Of a stretch of DNA of 64,000 nucleotides, positions 35,701 through 43,295 are shown in pieces (position 1 is the stretch's first letter; every line of letters starts with the position of its first letter). Origin of the DNA: Amycolatopsis vancoresmycina (GTDB taxonomy: Bacteria; Actinomycetota; Actinomycetes; Mycobacteriales; Pseudonocardiaceae); NCBI RefSeq assembly GCF_000716785.1, contig NZ_JNYY01000009.1, positions 310,001 through 374,000 on the forward strand, written 5' to 3'. The translations under genes were made by a program, and so were the position numbers. Below the pieces are notes generated by a model, which worked only from the letters and a program-made list of their open reading frames with translations, was not told where the DNA came from and ran no database searches.

Positions 35701-36661
35701 CGAACGCGGCAAGAAGGTCGCCGAGGGCAAGGATGTCGAGGCGCTGCAGCGGCGGCTGGCCCCGAAGGTCCGCGAGACGATCTCGAAGGCGGCCAACACG
35801 CTGGAAAAGGCGGGCCTGACCAAGCCGTCGTTCGGGTCGCTGCCGCCCGTTTTCGAGTCGAAGCAGCGCGGTCACGACGTCAAGGCGTACCCGGCGCTGG
35901 TCGACGAGGGCGCGTCGGTGGCGGTCCGGTTGCTGGACACGCCGGCCCAGCAGGAACACGCGATGTGGGCGGGCACCCGGCGGATGCTGCGGCTGAACCT
36001 GAACTCGCCGATGAAGTTCATCACGCGGTCGCTGTCCAACTCGTCGAAGCTGGTGCTCAACCGGAATCCGCACGGCAGCGTGGCGGCGCTGCTCGAGGAC
36101 TGCGTCGACTGCGCGGTGGACGCGCTGATGGCCGCGGGCGGCGGTCCGGTGTTCGACGAGACCGGTTTCAAGGTGCTGCTGGAGAAGGTCCGGGCGGGCC
36201 TGCACCCGGAGGTGCTGGCGGTGCTGACGGACGTGGAGAAGATCCTCCGCGCGGCGAACGACGTCGAGGTGGCGCTGTCGTCGGCGCGCGGCCCGGCGGA
36301 GTCGCTGGCGGACATCCGCGCCCAGCTGTCGGCGCTGGTGTACCCGGGTTTCGTGACGGAGACGGGCGCTTCGCGGCTGCGGCACGTGGTGCGGTACCTG
36401 CAGGGCATCTCCCGTCGGCTGGAGAAGCTGGTTTCGGAGCCGACCCGCGACCTGCAGCGCACGGCGGACATCGCGTGGATCACCCGCGAGTACGAGGACG
36501 CGCTGGCGTCGCTGCCGCCGGGCACGTCGTCCCCGGCGCTGCGCGAAGTGCGGTGGATGATCGAGGAACTGCGGGTGTCGTTCTTCGCGCAGACGCTGGG
36601 AACGGCGCATCCGGTGTCGCTGAAGCGGATCACGAAGGCGCTGGACGACGCGCTGGCCTAG
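32774..36661 (+). CDS. hrpA: ATP-dependent RNA helicase HrpA
   Basis: A DEAH-box helicase of 1295 residues, the normal HrpA length. Motif I is GETGSGKTTQ (about residues 97-106), motif II IIDEAHERS (about 193), motif III SAT and motif VI QRKGRCGR (about 400). HA2 and OB-fold regions follow (to about 640), then the HrpA-specific C-terminal DUF3418 region (KALRRNFVPAPDTA and beyond). It has roles in mRNA processing and rescue of stalled or collided ribosomes. It starts at MSEPSPFTALRARLPELM. The frame is open upstream without homology. Its last 4 bp overlap the convergent TIGR03084 gene. Confidence 0.95.
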   Translation: MSEPSPFTALRARLPELMPRDEQRLRRRLEGARKARNRDSVLAQIAADVDKAELRVQSRRESVPKIEYPEELPVSKLKDEIGAAIEKHQVVIVAGETGSGKTTQLPKICLELGRGIRGQIGHTQPRRLAARTVADRIAGELHTELGDAVGYKVRFTDQSGQDTLVKLMTDGILLAEIQTDRSLRQYDTLIIDEAHERSLNIDFILGYLKQLLPRRPDLKVIITSATIDPERFSKHFDDAPIVEVSGRTYPVEVRYRPLVDPDDPSEDADERDQTQGILDAVEELCAEGPGDILVFLSGEREIRDTADVLNRANLRNTEVLPLYARLSSAEQQRIFQSHTGRRVVLATNVAETSLTVPGIKYVVDPGTARISRYSHRTKVQRLPIEPVSQASANQRKGRCGRTSDGICIRLYSEEDSESRPEFTDPEILRTNLASVILQMTSLGLGDIAAFPFVEPPDRRQVSDGIGLLQELGAFSSTSSDRSLTDIGRKLAQLPVDPRMGRMVLEAAKNGCVREVMIIAAALSIQDPRERPAEKQQAADAQHARFADPTSDFLAYLNLWEYVAEQQKALSGNQFRRMCRTEYLNYLRLREWQDIFSQLRQLAKPLGISLNTNTTPVDPQRVHTSLIAGLLSHIGLKDPAKGDYLGARGARFGIFPGSALFKKQPRWVMSAELVETSRLWARVNARIEPEWVEPLAGHVVKRSYSEPHWERKQGAVIATEKVTLYGVPLIADRRVNYGRIDPELSRALFIRHALVEGDWQTRHHFFAENRALLEEVEDLENRARRRDILVDDQTLYEFYDARVPADVVSVRHFDSWWKKARHEDPDQLSFEKSMLINESAGSVREGDYPDSWTQGTQVFKLTYQFEPGADADGVTVHVPLPVLNQVTPDGFDWQVPGLRAELVTQLIKSLPKALRRNFVPAPDTARDVLSRVSPSDGPLLEVLGRELRALRGITVPYADWDPGSVPDHLKMTFRVVDERGKKVAEGKDVEALQRRLAPKVRETISKAANTLEKAGLTKPSFGSLPPVFESKQRGHDVKAYPALVDEGASVAVRLLDTPAQQEHAMWAGTRRMLRLNLNSPMKFITRSLSNSSKLVLNRNPHGSVAALLEDCVDCAVDALMAAGGGPVFDETGFKVLLEKVRAGLHPEVLAVLTDVEKILRAANDVEVALSSARGPAESLADIRAQLSALVYPGFVTETGASRLRHVVRYLQGISRRLEKLVSEPTRDLQRTADIAWITREYEDALASLPPGTSSPALREVRWMIEELRVSFFAQTLGTAHPVSLKRITKALDDALA

Positions 36662-37398
36662 AGGAAGACCCGGGCGATTTCCAACCACGTCCGCGCGTCC
36701 TCGCCGGTTGCGGTGAGGCCGGTTTCCGCCAGGGCACGGCGGTGGGTGACGCGGAGGCAGAAGTCGAGCGCGCTGCCGCGGATCCGTTGCGCGGCATGGG
36801 CCGGGCCCCACGTCCAGGTTTCGCCGCCGGGGCCGGTCAGTTCGAGGCGGAACGGCTCCGCCGGGATGGGCAGCTGGGCCGCGTGGAACGACAGCGTCCG
36901 CCCTTGGACCCCGAGGGCGGCGATGGGCCGGAGCCGTCCGGTCGCCGGGTGCGCGACGCCGAGGGTGTCGAAGACGTCCTGCCCGTGCGCCCACGTTTCC
37001 ATCAGCCGCAGCGGCACCATCAGCGTCGGGGTGACCGCCGAGCCGAACCACGGGAACTGCTGGACGTTTCGCAGCGCCGCCGCCACTTCGGCGCGGCCGG
37101 TACGCCAGCGTTCCAGCAGGGCCGCGCGCGGTTCGGCCGCGCCCGCGGCGGCTACCGCGTCGGCGTCCTCCGGCGTTTCCTCGAAGGCTTCCGGAGTCCG
37201 GACGGCGACGAGCACGTTCGCGTCGGCGGCGGCGAGGTGGGCGATCTGGTGGGCGATCGTCCAGCCCGCGGCCGGGGTCGGGCGGGTCCAGTCGGCTTCC
37301 GCCGCGACGAGGGCGTCGAGTTCGTCCCCCTCGGCCACCAGGCCGGGCAGGGCGCGGCGGTGGTCCACCTCGGACAGGTCGAGGCCGTAGTCGATCAT
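36658..37398 (-). CDS. TIGR03084 / maleylpyruvate isomerase-like metal-binding protein
   Basis: A 246-residue DinB-fold protein of the actinobacterial TIGR03084 group. An N-terminal four-helix bundle carries likely metal ligands in WTIAHQIAHLAAADAN (His at about 50 and 54) and a third in METWAHGQDVFD (about 140). RGSALDFCLRVTHRR marks the C-terminal SCP2-like part. DinB-fold relatives include mycothiol-dependent maleylpyruvate isomerase and S-transferases, so a mycothiol-linked reaction is plausible, but the substrate is unknown. It is divergent from the secreted BNR protein. Confidence 0.85.
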   Translation of the reverse strand: MIDYGLDLSEVDHRRALPGLVAEGDELDALVAAEADWTRPTPAAGWTIAHQIAHLAAADANVLVAVRTPEAFEETPEDADAVAAAGAAEPRAALLERWRTGRAEVAAALRNVQQFPWFGSAVTPTLMVPLRLMETWAHGQDVFDTLGVAHPATGRLRPIAALGVQGRTLSFHAAQLPIPAEPFRLELTGPGGETWTWGPAHAAQRIRGSALDFCLRVTHRRALAETGLTATGEDARTWLEIARVFL

Positions 37399-37408
37399 TG
37401 TTCCAAAT

Positions 37409-37424
37409 TACCGAAGAACCGGTA
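37409..37424. promoter_or_regulatory. Inverted repeat TACCG-N6-CGGTA
   Basis: A perfect 5-bp inverted repeat in the 116-bp gap between the divergent TIGR03084 and BNR genes. It lies next to TATGTC (37423-37428), a possible plus-strand -10. It is an operator candidate only; no regulator gene is adjacent. Confidence 0.35.
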
Positions 37425-37514
37425 TGTCCGGCTCCACACTTCCGGCGGTTGACCGGCGGCGTGCGGAAGTCAAGCCTGGGTCGGCTGGAGACCCTCCTGG
37501 GAAAGGACTTCCCG

Positions 37515-39275
37515 ATGTCCTTGGGTGTTTCGTCCACCAAGCGAAGAATCGTCGCCATCGGTGCCGCGCTGCTTCTGCCGCTGCTCGTGGCGCCCGCCGC
37601 GCACGCCGCCGGCGGCGGATCGCCGCTGCCGGTGAGTCCGCACGCCGCCCGGCACAACCTGGCCGGGGACGCCCGGCACACCGTGCCGAACCCGCTGCTC
37701 AAGGAGCAGTTCACCGAGGAGGAAGAGGAGGACGCCGACAACCCCGCGCTGTCCGCGCTCTGCCAGACCTACATCGGCAAGCCGAACCCGTACCGGCCGC
37801 TCGCGCCGAACACCGACGTCATCGACGGCGACACCATCGTGCCCACCGGCAGCCAGACCGGCTGCAGCACGGCCCAGAACGAGACGACGGTCGCCGTCAA
37901 CCCGGAGAACCCGCGCAACATCGTCGCGGGGTCGAACGACTACCGGCTGTACAACACGCGCGAGTCGCGCAACGACTCCGGCGGCTTCGCCTACACCTCG
38001 TTCGACGGCGGCCGGACCTGGGCGAACGTCCAGCTGCCGCACCTGGACTTCCCGACCGGGGCGGCCGCACCACTGTCCTACATGGACGCTGCCGGCGACC
38101 CGGCGATCGCGTTCGGGCCGCACGGCACCGTGTACTACGCGACGCTCGTGTTCAGCCGGGCCGCGGTACCGGACGACCAGCAGCTCGCCAGCGGCATCGC
38201 GGTGTCGGTGTCGCACGACGGCGGCCGCAGCTTCGGTGACCCGGCGATCCTGCACCTCGACGGCGTCACCCCGGCGGGCACGCCGACGCCGACGCGGATC
38301 TTCAACGACAAGGAGTGGATCGCCGCCGACCCGGTGTCCGGCGACGTCTACGTGACCTGGACGCAGTTCACCTACGACGCGACCGGCGCGTTCGCCGAAT
38401 CGCCGATCGTGCTGTCGAAGTCCCGCGACTTCGGCCGGACGTGGTCGCCGATGCGCCGGATTTCGCCGTCGCTGACCGGTTTCCCCGGCGGGATCACGCC
38501 GTTCGGCAGCGGCTCGAACCCGGTGGTCACCCGCGACGGGACGCTCCAGGTCGCCTACGAGACGTCGGTGTGCGCGACGGCGGCGTGCGACCAGCCCGCC
38601 GACCACGACGCGGTCGTCGTGGCGACCTCGCGCGACGGCGGCCGGACGTTCCGGCACGCCGAGGTGGCGCTCGACTTCGACTTCCCGGTGGACGAAGACG
38701 TCGCCAACAACGCGCTGACCGGCGAGAACTTCCGGATCAACAGCTTCCCGCAGCTGACCTACGACCGGGTGACCGACCACCTGTGGGTGACCTGGGCCGA
38801 CGACCGCAACGGCACGTACCGCGACGGCGAGTCGGTGAAGACGAACGGCGACGCGTTCCTCAGCGGCTCCGACGGCCGGCACGGCTGGTCGAAGCCGGTG
38901 ACGATCGGCACGGGCGCCGACGAGGTGTTCCCGGCGGTGGCGGCGATCGCCGGCCGCGTCGCGGTGACGTCCTACACGCGCGCGTACGACCCGAACGGCA
39001 TCGGCCTGGACTACGCGTACGCCACCGGCTGGGGCGACCGCCTGTCCCCGCTCCGCAGGATCACCACGCAGACGGCGAACCCGCAGGTCCAGTTCGTCTC
39101 GACGGGCGCGGTGACGGGCAAGGAGCTCCAGGGCGTGTTCATCGGCGACTACACGGCCACGGCGGTCGGCGCGGACTTCCGCCTGCACCCGGTCTGGACC
39201 GACTTCCGCGGCAACCCGGGCCGGACGCTCCCGAACCAGGACGTCGGAACGCAGACCCTGCCGATGTTCCCCTAG
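37515..39275 (+). CDS. Secreted BNR/Asp-box (sialidase-fold) protein
   Basis: A 586-residue secreted beta-propeller protein. The signal peptide (about 1-31) ends PAAHAAGG. An acidic stretch (EEEEEDAD) lies near 72. Four Asp-box-like motifs are visible: SFDGGRTW, SHDGGRSF, SRDFGRTW and SRDGGRTF. FGPHGTVYYA and WADDRNGTYRDG are typical propeller strands. The fold suits sialidases, but I cannot find the complete Arg triad and Tyr/Glu pair, so sialidase activity is uncertain; a binding or structural role is possible. ATG at 37515 has GAAAGGA upstream. Confidence 0.82.
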   Translation: MSLGVSSTKRRIVAIGAALLLPLLVAPAAHAAGGGSPLPVSPHAARHNLAGDARHTVPNPLLKEQFTEEEEEDADNPALSALCQTYIGKPNPYRPLAPNTDVIDGDTIVPTGSQTGCSTAQNETTVAVNPENPRNIVAGSNDYRLYNTRESRNDSGGFAYTSFDGGRTWANVQLPHLDFPTGAAAPLSYMDAAGDPAIAFGPHGTVYYATLVFSRAAVPDDQQLASGIAVSVSHDGGRSFGDPAILHLDGVTPAGTPTPTRIFNDKEWIAADPVSGDVYVTWTQFTYDATGAFAESPIVLSKSRDFGRTWSPMRRISPSLTGFPGGITPFGSGSNPVVTRDGTLQVAYETSVCATAACDQPADHDAVVVATSRDGGRTFRHAEVALDFDFPVDEDVANNALTGENFRINSFPQLTYDRVTDHLWVTWADDRNGTYRDGESVKTNGDAFLSGSDGRHGWSKPVTIGTGADEVFPAVAAIAGRVAVTSYTRAYDPNGIGLDYAYATGWGDRLSPLRRITTQTANPQVQFVSTGAVTGKELQGVFIGDYTATAVGADFRLHPVWTDFRGNPGRTLPNQDVGTQTLPMFP

Positions 39276-39284
39276 CCGGTTGAG

Positions 39285-39313
39285 CCGGCCGCTCCCGACC
39301 CGGGAGCGGCCGG
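39285..39313. terminator. 12-bp terminator hairpin
   Basis: CCGGCCGCTCCC (39285-39296) pairs perfectly with GGGAGCGGCCGG (39302-39313) around GACCC, 9 bp after the BNR stop, in the convergent gap before the DNA polymerase gene. Confidence 0.82.
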
Positions 39314-39318
39314 AACGG

Positions 39319-39374
39319 GCATCACGTGTGATGGGGGAGGCATCACGCGTGATTGGAGGGGCATCACGGGCTAT
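39319..39374. repeat. Three 21-bp-spaced GCATCACG repeats
   Basis: GCATCACGTGTGAT (39319-39332), GCATCACGCGTGAT (39340-39353) and GCATCACGGGCTAT (39361-39374) repeat every 21 bp, exactly two helical turns. The second contains a perfect 12-bp palindrome, ATCACGCGTGAT. The third overlaps the stop codon of the polymerase gene. The spacing looks like a multi-site protein target, yet the site is between convergent gene ends. Confidence 0.8.
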
Positions 39375-41059
39375 TTGGCGTCGGCGTAGGTGTCGACCGC
39401 GGCGGTTTGCATCGGGAAGCGGACCGGGCAGGCCGGGCCGAACAGCATCCGGGCCGCCTCCGTCACCGAGTCCTCGATGGCCTGGGCGACCTGCGGGGCC
39501 AGGGCAGCCGGGGTGTGGACGATCACCTCGTCGTGCTGGAAGAACACCAGGTGGGCCGGGGCGGGCAGGCGGGTGCGCAGGGTCGCCAGCATCACCGCCG
39601 TCATGTCCGCCGCGCTCGCCTGGACCACGAAGTTGCGGGTGAAGCGGCCCCAGCCGCGTGATGCGCGGCGGGCCTTCAGCTCCGCCGCCTCGTCCGCGGC
39701 CGACCCGCCGGTCAATGCGCGCCAGGCCGCCGAGGGCGCCGGGGACGTCCGGCCCAGCCGGGACCTGACCCGCTCGCCGCGCTCGCCCGCCTGGGCCGCG
39801 TGCTCCACATAGGACACCGCGTCCGGGAAACGCTGCCGCAGCAAGCCCAGCAGTGGTCCCGCTTCGCCGGACGTGCCGCCGTACATCGCCGAGAGCATCG
39901 CGATCTTCGCCCGCGCCCGGTCGTCGCGGTCGTCGTCCGCGGCCGGGACCCAGCGGGCGCCGGAGAACAGCGCCTCGCCCAGCCGCGCGTACAGGTCCGT
40001 CGCCGCCGCGACGTCGGCCAGCCGCCGGTCGCCCGACAACGCCGTGAGCACCCGTGGCTCCAGCTGCGCCGCGTCCGCCACCACGAGCTTCCAGCCCGGG
40101 TCCGCCCGGACGCACGTCCGCAGCACCTTCGGGATCTGCAGGGCCCCGCCGCCGCGGCTGGCCCACCGCCCGGACACCACCCCGCCGACGACGTAGTGCG
40201 GGCGGAACCGGCCGTCGGTGACCCACTCCTCCAGCCACGCCCAGCCGTTCGCGGTGAACAGCCGCGACAGCTCCTTGTACTCCAGCAACGGCCCGACCGC
40301 CGGGTGGTCGATGCCGCGGAGCAGGTACTTCCGCGCGGCCGGCACCTCGATGCCCTCGCGGGCCAGCGCCCGGACCACGCTCGGCGGCGAGTCCGGGTTG
40401 ACCGGGCGCCCGCCGAACGCCTCGCTGATCTTCGCGGCCAGCTCGACCAGCGCCTTCGGCCGCTGCCCGGCCGGCACCCGCGGGCCCAGCCGCGCGGCCA
40501 GCAGCGCTTCGTGCACGTCGGCGCGCCACGGCAGGCCGTCGGCCGACATCTCGGCCGCGGCCAGCGCGCTCGCCGACTCCGCGGCCAGCAGCAGCCGCAT
40601 CCGGTCCGGGTGCGCGGTCGCCGCCACCCGCCGCTCCTGCTCGGCGAGCACGCGCCGGACCGCCGTGACGACCGTCACGCCGTCGGGCAGCGTCGGCACG
40701 CGCGTCTCGAACAGCGTCGGCTGCGCCAGCTCGACCGCCGCCGCGTCCGGCGGCGGTTCCTCGCCGTTCGCCCTGGCCCAGGCCGCACGCAGGCTCCGCG
40801 ACTCCGCTTCCGCGCCCTCGTACGCCAGCAGCAGCCCCTCGGCCAGCTCGAGGTCGTAGCAGCGGCGCACCCGCAGCCCGGCCGCCACCAGCACCGGGTA
40901 CGTCCGCTCCACCGACGGGAACACCCAGCGCGGCGCCAGCGAGCCCTCCAGCTCCCGGGCCAGCGTCGCGAAAGCCGCCTCGTCCAGGCCGGACACCGTT
41001 TCCGAAGGCGTGTGCACGGTGAAGCTGCCGTCCTCCTCTCGTCCTGCGATGACCTGCAC
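39371..41059 (-). CDS. Family A DNA polymerase with degenerate 3'-5' exonuclease domain
   Basis: A 562-residue PolA-like protein, much shorter than DNA polymerase I because the 5' nuclease is absent. The N-terminal ~180 residues correspond to the RNase H-like exonuclease fold (RCYDLELAEGLLL), but the DxE metal motif is not seen. The polymerase part has motif A as VVADAAQLEPRVLTA (usual DYSQIELR), motif B RAKIAMLSAMYGG with the O-helix Lys and Tyr, and motif C FFQHDEVIV. The metal Asp and the Asp of HDE are both present, so polymerase activity is likely. Actinobacteria often carry this as a second PolA. Repair is the probable role. Confidence 0.88.
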   Translation of the reverse strand: MQVIAGREEDGSFTVHTPSETVSGLDEAAFATLARELEGSLAPRWVFPSVERTYPVLVAAGLRVRRCYDLELAEGLLLAYEGAEAESRSLRAAWARANGEEPPPDAAAVELAQPTLFETRVPTLPDGVTVVTAVRRVLAEQERRVAATAHPDRMRLLLAAESASALAAAEMSADGLPWRADVHEALLAARLGPRVPAGQRPKALVELAAKISEAFGGRPVNPDSPPSVVRALAREGIEVPAARKYLLRGIDHPAVGPLLEYKELSRLFTANGWAWLEEWVTDGRFRPHYVVGGVVSGRWASRGGGALQIPKVLRTCVRADPGWKLVVADAAQLEPRVLTALSGDRRLADVAAATDLYARLGEALFSGARWVPAADDDRDDRARAKIAMLSAMYGGTSGEAGPLLGLLRQRFPDAVSYVEHAAQAGERGERVRSRLGRTSPAPSAAWRALTGGSAADEAAELKARRASRGWGRFTRNFVVQASAADMTAVMLATLRTRLPAPAHLVFFQHDEVIVHTPAALAPQVAQAIEDSVTEAARMLFGPACPVRFPMQTAAVDTYADAK

Positions 41060-41210
41060 CGGAACATCATGCCGATCGCCACCGACAGTTTCCGCGCGCT
41101 CGCGGGCTGGTGCGTTCGGCCCACGGTTGGTTTACTCTCCAGTAGCTCCCATACCGCCGGTACGCCCGCCGTCGGCATGGGCTCGTTCCCGCAGCAACGG
41201 AGGTGCTTGG

Positions 41211-42851
41211 ATGAGCCTGGTCGCGCTCGCCACCACGGTGGCGGACAAGGTGACCGAGACGGTGCGCAGCGTCGACGTGATGCGGCGGGCGGGCCTCGTC
41301 CCCTTCCCGCGCCTCGACGAAGGCGTGCGCTCGCTGGTCGCGCTGCGGAAGTTCGGCCCGTTCGCCGGCGCCAACCACATCTCCGCCCGCCGCGATCCGG
41401 CCGCCGTCGGCATCGTCGACGAGCTCGGCCCGCTCACCTACAAGCAGCTCGACGACCAGTCGAACGCGCTGGCCAGGGCCTGGTCCGAGCGCGGCATCCG
41501 GCCCGGCCAGGTGGTCGCCGCGCTCTGCCGCGACCACCGCGGCTTAGTCATCACGATGGCCGCCTCGGGCAAGCTCGGCGTCCGCCTGCTGCTGATGAAC
41601 ACCGGGTTCGCGAAGCCGCAGCTGGCCGACGTCGCCAAGCGCGAAGGCGTCACCGCGCTCGTCTACGACCAGGAGTTCACCGGCCTGCTCGACGCGATCC
41701 CCGACGGCGTCGACCGCTACCTCGCCTGGGTCGACCCGGGCGCCGACCTGGCCGACCGGACCGTCCCGGTGCTCGACGAGATCATCGCCAGCACCGACGA
41801 CCGGCCGTGGCCCGCACCGGCCAAGCCCGGCGGGTTCGTGCTCCTGACCAGCGGCACCACCGGCACGCCGAAGGGCGCGCCGCGGCCGCACACCTCCGCG
41901 CTGGCGTCGGCGCAGTTCCTCGACCGCATCCCGCTGCGGTCCAACGAAGCCACCTACATGGGCGCGCCGCTGTTCCACGGCACCGGCCTGTCCCAGTTCA
42001 TCCTGTCCTTCGCGCTCGGCTCGAAGGTCGTGATGCGGCGGAAGTTCCACCCCGAAGAGGCGCTGCGCGGGGTCGCCGAGCACCGGTGCACCGCGCTGGT
42101 GCTGGTGCCGACCATGCTGCAGCGGATCGTCGACCTGCCCAAGGACGTCCGCGAGAAGTACGACACCTCGGCGTTGCGGATCATCTTCGTCGCCGGCTCG
42201 GCCCTCTCGCCGGACCTGGGCAACCGCGCGAACGAGGCGTTCGGCCCGGTCGTGCACAACCTCTACGGCTCCACCGAGGTCGCGGTGGCCACGGTCGCGA
42301 CGCCGGAGGACTGGGCGAAGGCCCCCGGCACGGTCGGCCGCGCGCCGGTCGGCTGCAAGGTGGCCCTCTACGACGCGAACGGCCGGAAGATCACCGAGCC
42401 GAACGTCACCGGGCGCGTGTTCGTCGGCAGCGGCCTGAGCTTCGGCGGCTACACCGACGGCCGCCACAAGGAGATCATCGACGGCCTGCTCTCCAGCGGC
42501 GACGTCGGCCACTTCGACGAAGCCGGCCTCCTGTTCATCGACGGCCGCGACGACGAGATGATCGTCTCCGGCGGCGAGAACGTGTTCCCGATCGAGGTGG
42601 AGAACCTGCTCGTCGAGCGCGAGGACGTGATCGAGGCGGCGGTGATCGGGGTCGAGGACCCGGAGTTCGGGCAGCGGCTCAAGGCGTTCGTGGTGCGTGC
42701 CGAAGGGGCCGACCTCGACGCCGACGAAATCCGCGACTACGTCAAGGCGAACCTGGCCCGCTACAAGGTGCCGCGGGACGTCGAATTCCTGGACGAGCTG
42801 CCGCGCAACGCAACCGGAAAGGTGCTGCGCACCAAGCTGTCCCGAGAGTAG
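41211..42851 (+). CDS. Acyl-CoA synthetase (AMP-dependent, FadD-like)
   Basis: A 546-residue adenylate-forming enzyme. The P-loop-like motif LTSGTTGTPKGAPR is near residue 217 and the LYGSTEVAVAT motif near 350. SGDVGHFDEAGLLFIDGRDDEMIVSGGENV gives the ATP Asp and hinge (about 430-460). PRNATGKVLRTKL has the catalytic Lys near the C-terminus. It activates a fatty or aryl acid to the CoA ester through an acyl-AMP; chain length is unknown. ATG at 41211 with CGGAGG upstream is chosen over a longer frame lacking homology. Palindrome copy C follows 15 bp after the stop. Confidence 0.92.
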   Translation: MSLVALATTVADKVTETVRSVDVMRRAGLVPFPRLDEGVRSLVALRKFGPFAGANHISARRDPAAVGIVDELGPLTYKQLDDQSNALARAWSERGIRPGQVVAALCRDHRGLVITMAASGKLGVRLLLMNTGFAKPQLADVAKREGVTALVYDQEFTGLLDAIPDGVDRYLAWVDPGADLADRTVPVLDEIIASTDDRPWPAPAKPGGFVLLTSGTTGTPKGAPRPHTSALASAQFLDRIPLRSNEATYMGAPLFHGTGLSQFILSFALGSKVVMRRKFHPEEALRGVAEHRCTALVLVPTMLQRIVDLPKDVREKYDTSALRIIFVAGSALSPDLGNRANEAFGPVVHNLYGSTEVAVATVATPEDWAKAPGTVGRAPVGCKVALYDANGRKITEPNVTGRVFVGSGLSFGGYTDGRHKEIIDGLLSSGDVGHFDEAGLLFIDGRDDEMIVSGGENVFPIEVENLLVEREDVIEAAVIGVEDPEFGQRLKAFVVRAEGADLDADEIRDYVKANLARYKVPRDVEFLDELPRNATGKVLRTKLSRE

Positions 42852-42865
42852 GTCTGCCGCGGCTG

Positions 42866-42911
42866 GTCGTGAGTGTTTAGGCGAGTTAGAACCCGCCTAA
42901 ACACTCACGAC
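42866..42911. repeat. 46-bp palindromic 3'-end element, copy C
   Basis: GTCGTGAGTGTTTAGGCG pairs with CGCCTAAACACTCACGAC except for one A-C mismatch next to the centre GTT-AG-AAC. It lies between the convergent acyl-CoA synthetase and NTF2-like genes. Stem bases differ from copies A, B and D, but pairing is kept by matching changes on both arms. Confidence 0.9.
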
Positions 42912-42923
42912 AAGGTGACCACC

Positions 42924-43220
42924 TCATGAGCCGCGCTGCACGTTGACAATCCGCCAGCGTCCGTCAAGGCATTCGGCGACCACCGTGCAGGCGACGCCGT
43001 CGCGGTGCCCGGTCGCGACGCCGACCGACGGCGTCACCTGCAGGCGCGTCCACCGGAACGCGCCCGCCGGGACGCGGCCGGGCCAGCCGGCCTTGCCGAG
43101 CACGCGCCCGGCCGGGCCGTCGCCGCGGAAACCGTCGGCCAGCAGCGGGCCCAGCGCCTCGGCGTCGCCGTCCGCGTCGGCGTCCGACCAGCGGGCCAGC
43201 ATCTCTTCGAAGGTCTCCAC
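42924..43220 (-). CDS. Small NTF2/SnoaL-like protein
   Basis: A 98-residue protein starting at GTG: VETFEEMLARWSDADADGDAEAL. The pattern (helix, DADADGDAEALGPLLADGF, then strands ending CLDGRWRIVNVQ) fits the NTF2-like/SnoaL fold used by small isomerases, cyclases and DUF4440-type binding proteins. No catalytic residues can be named. It is divergent from the large LuxR ATPase gene, with 75 bp between them. A GGAG sits only 1 nt before GTG, so an internal ATG at 43202 is a possible alternative start. Confidence 0.7.
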   Translation of the reverse strand: METFEEMLARWSDADADGDAEALGPLLADGFRGDGPAGRVLGKAGWPGRVPAGAFRWTRLQVTPSVGVATGHRDGVACTVVAECLDGRWRIVNVQRGS

Positions 43221-43295
43221 GCTCCGACGGTCGCAGGCACCGCGGAGGTGAACATCGGCCACCTGGCCGAGATCCGCTGGCAGACTGGCCGGGTC

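Noticed and set aside
31009..37452. A 2147-codon open frame on the plus strand
   Set aside because: It is a frame shadow of the hydroxy-acid oxidase and hrpA genes; its composition (Arg/Gly/Pro-rich, no domains) is typical of high-GC antisense or off-frame reading.
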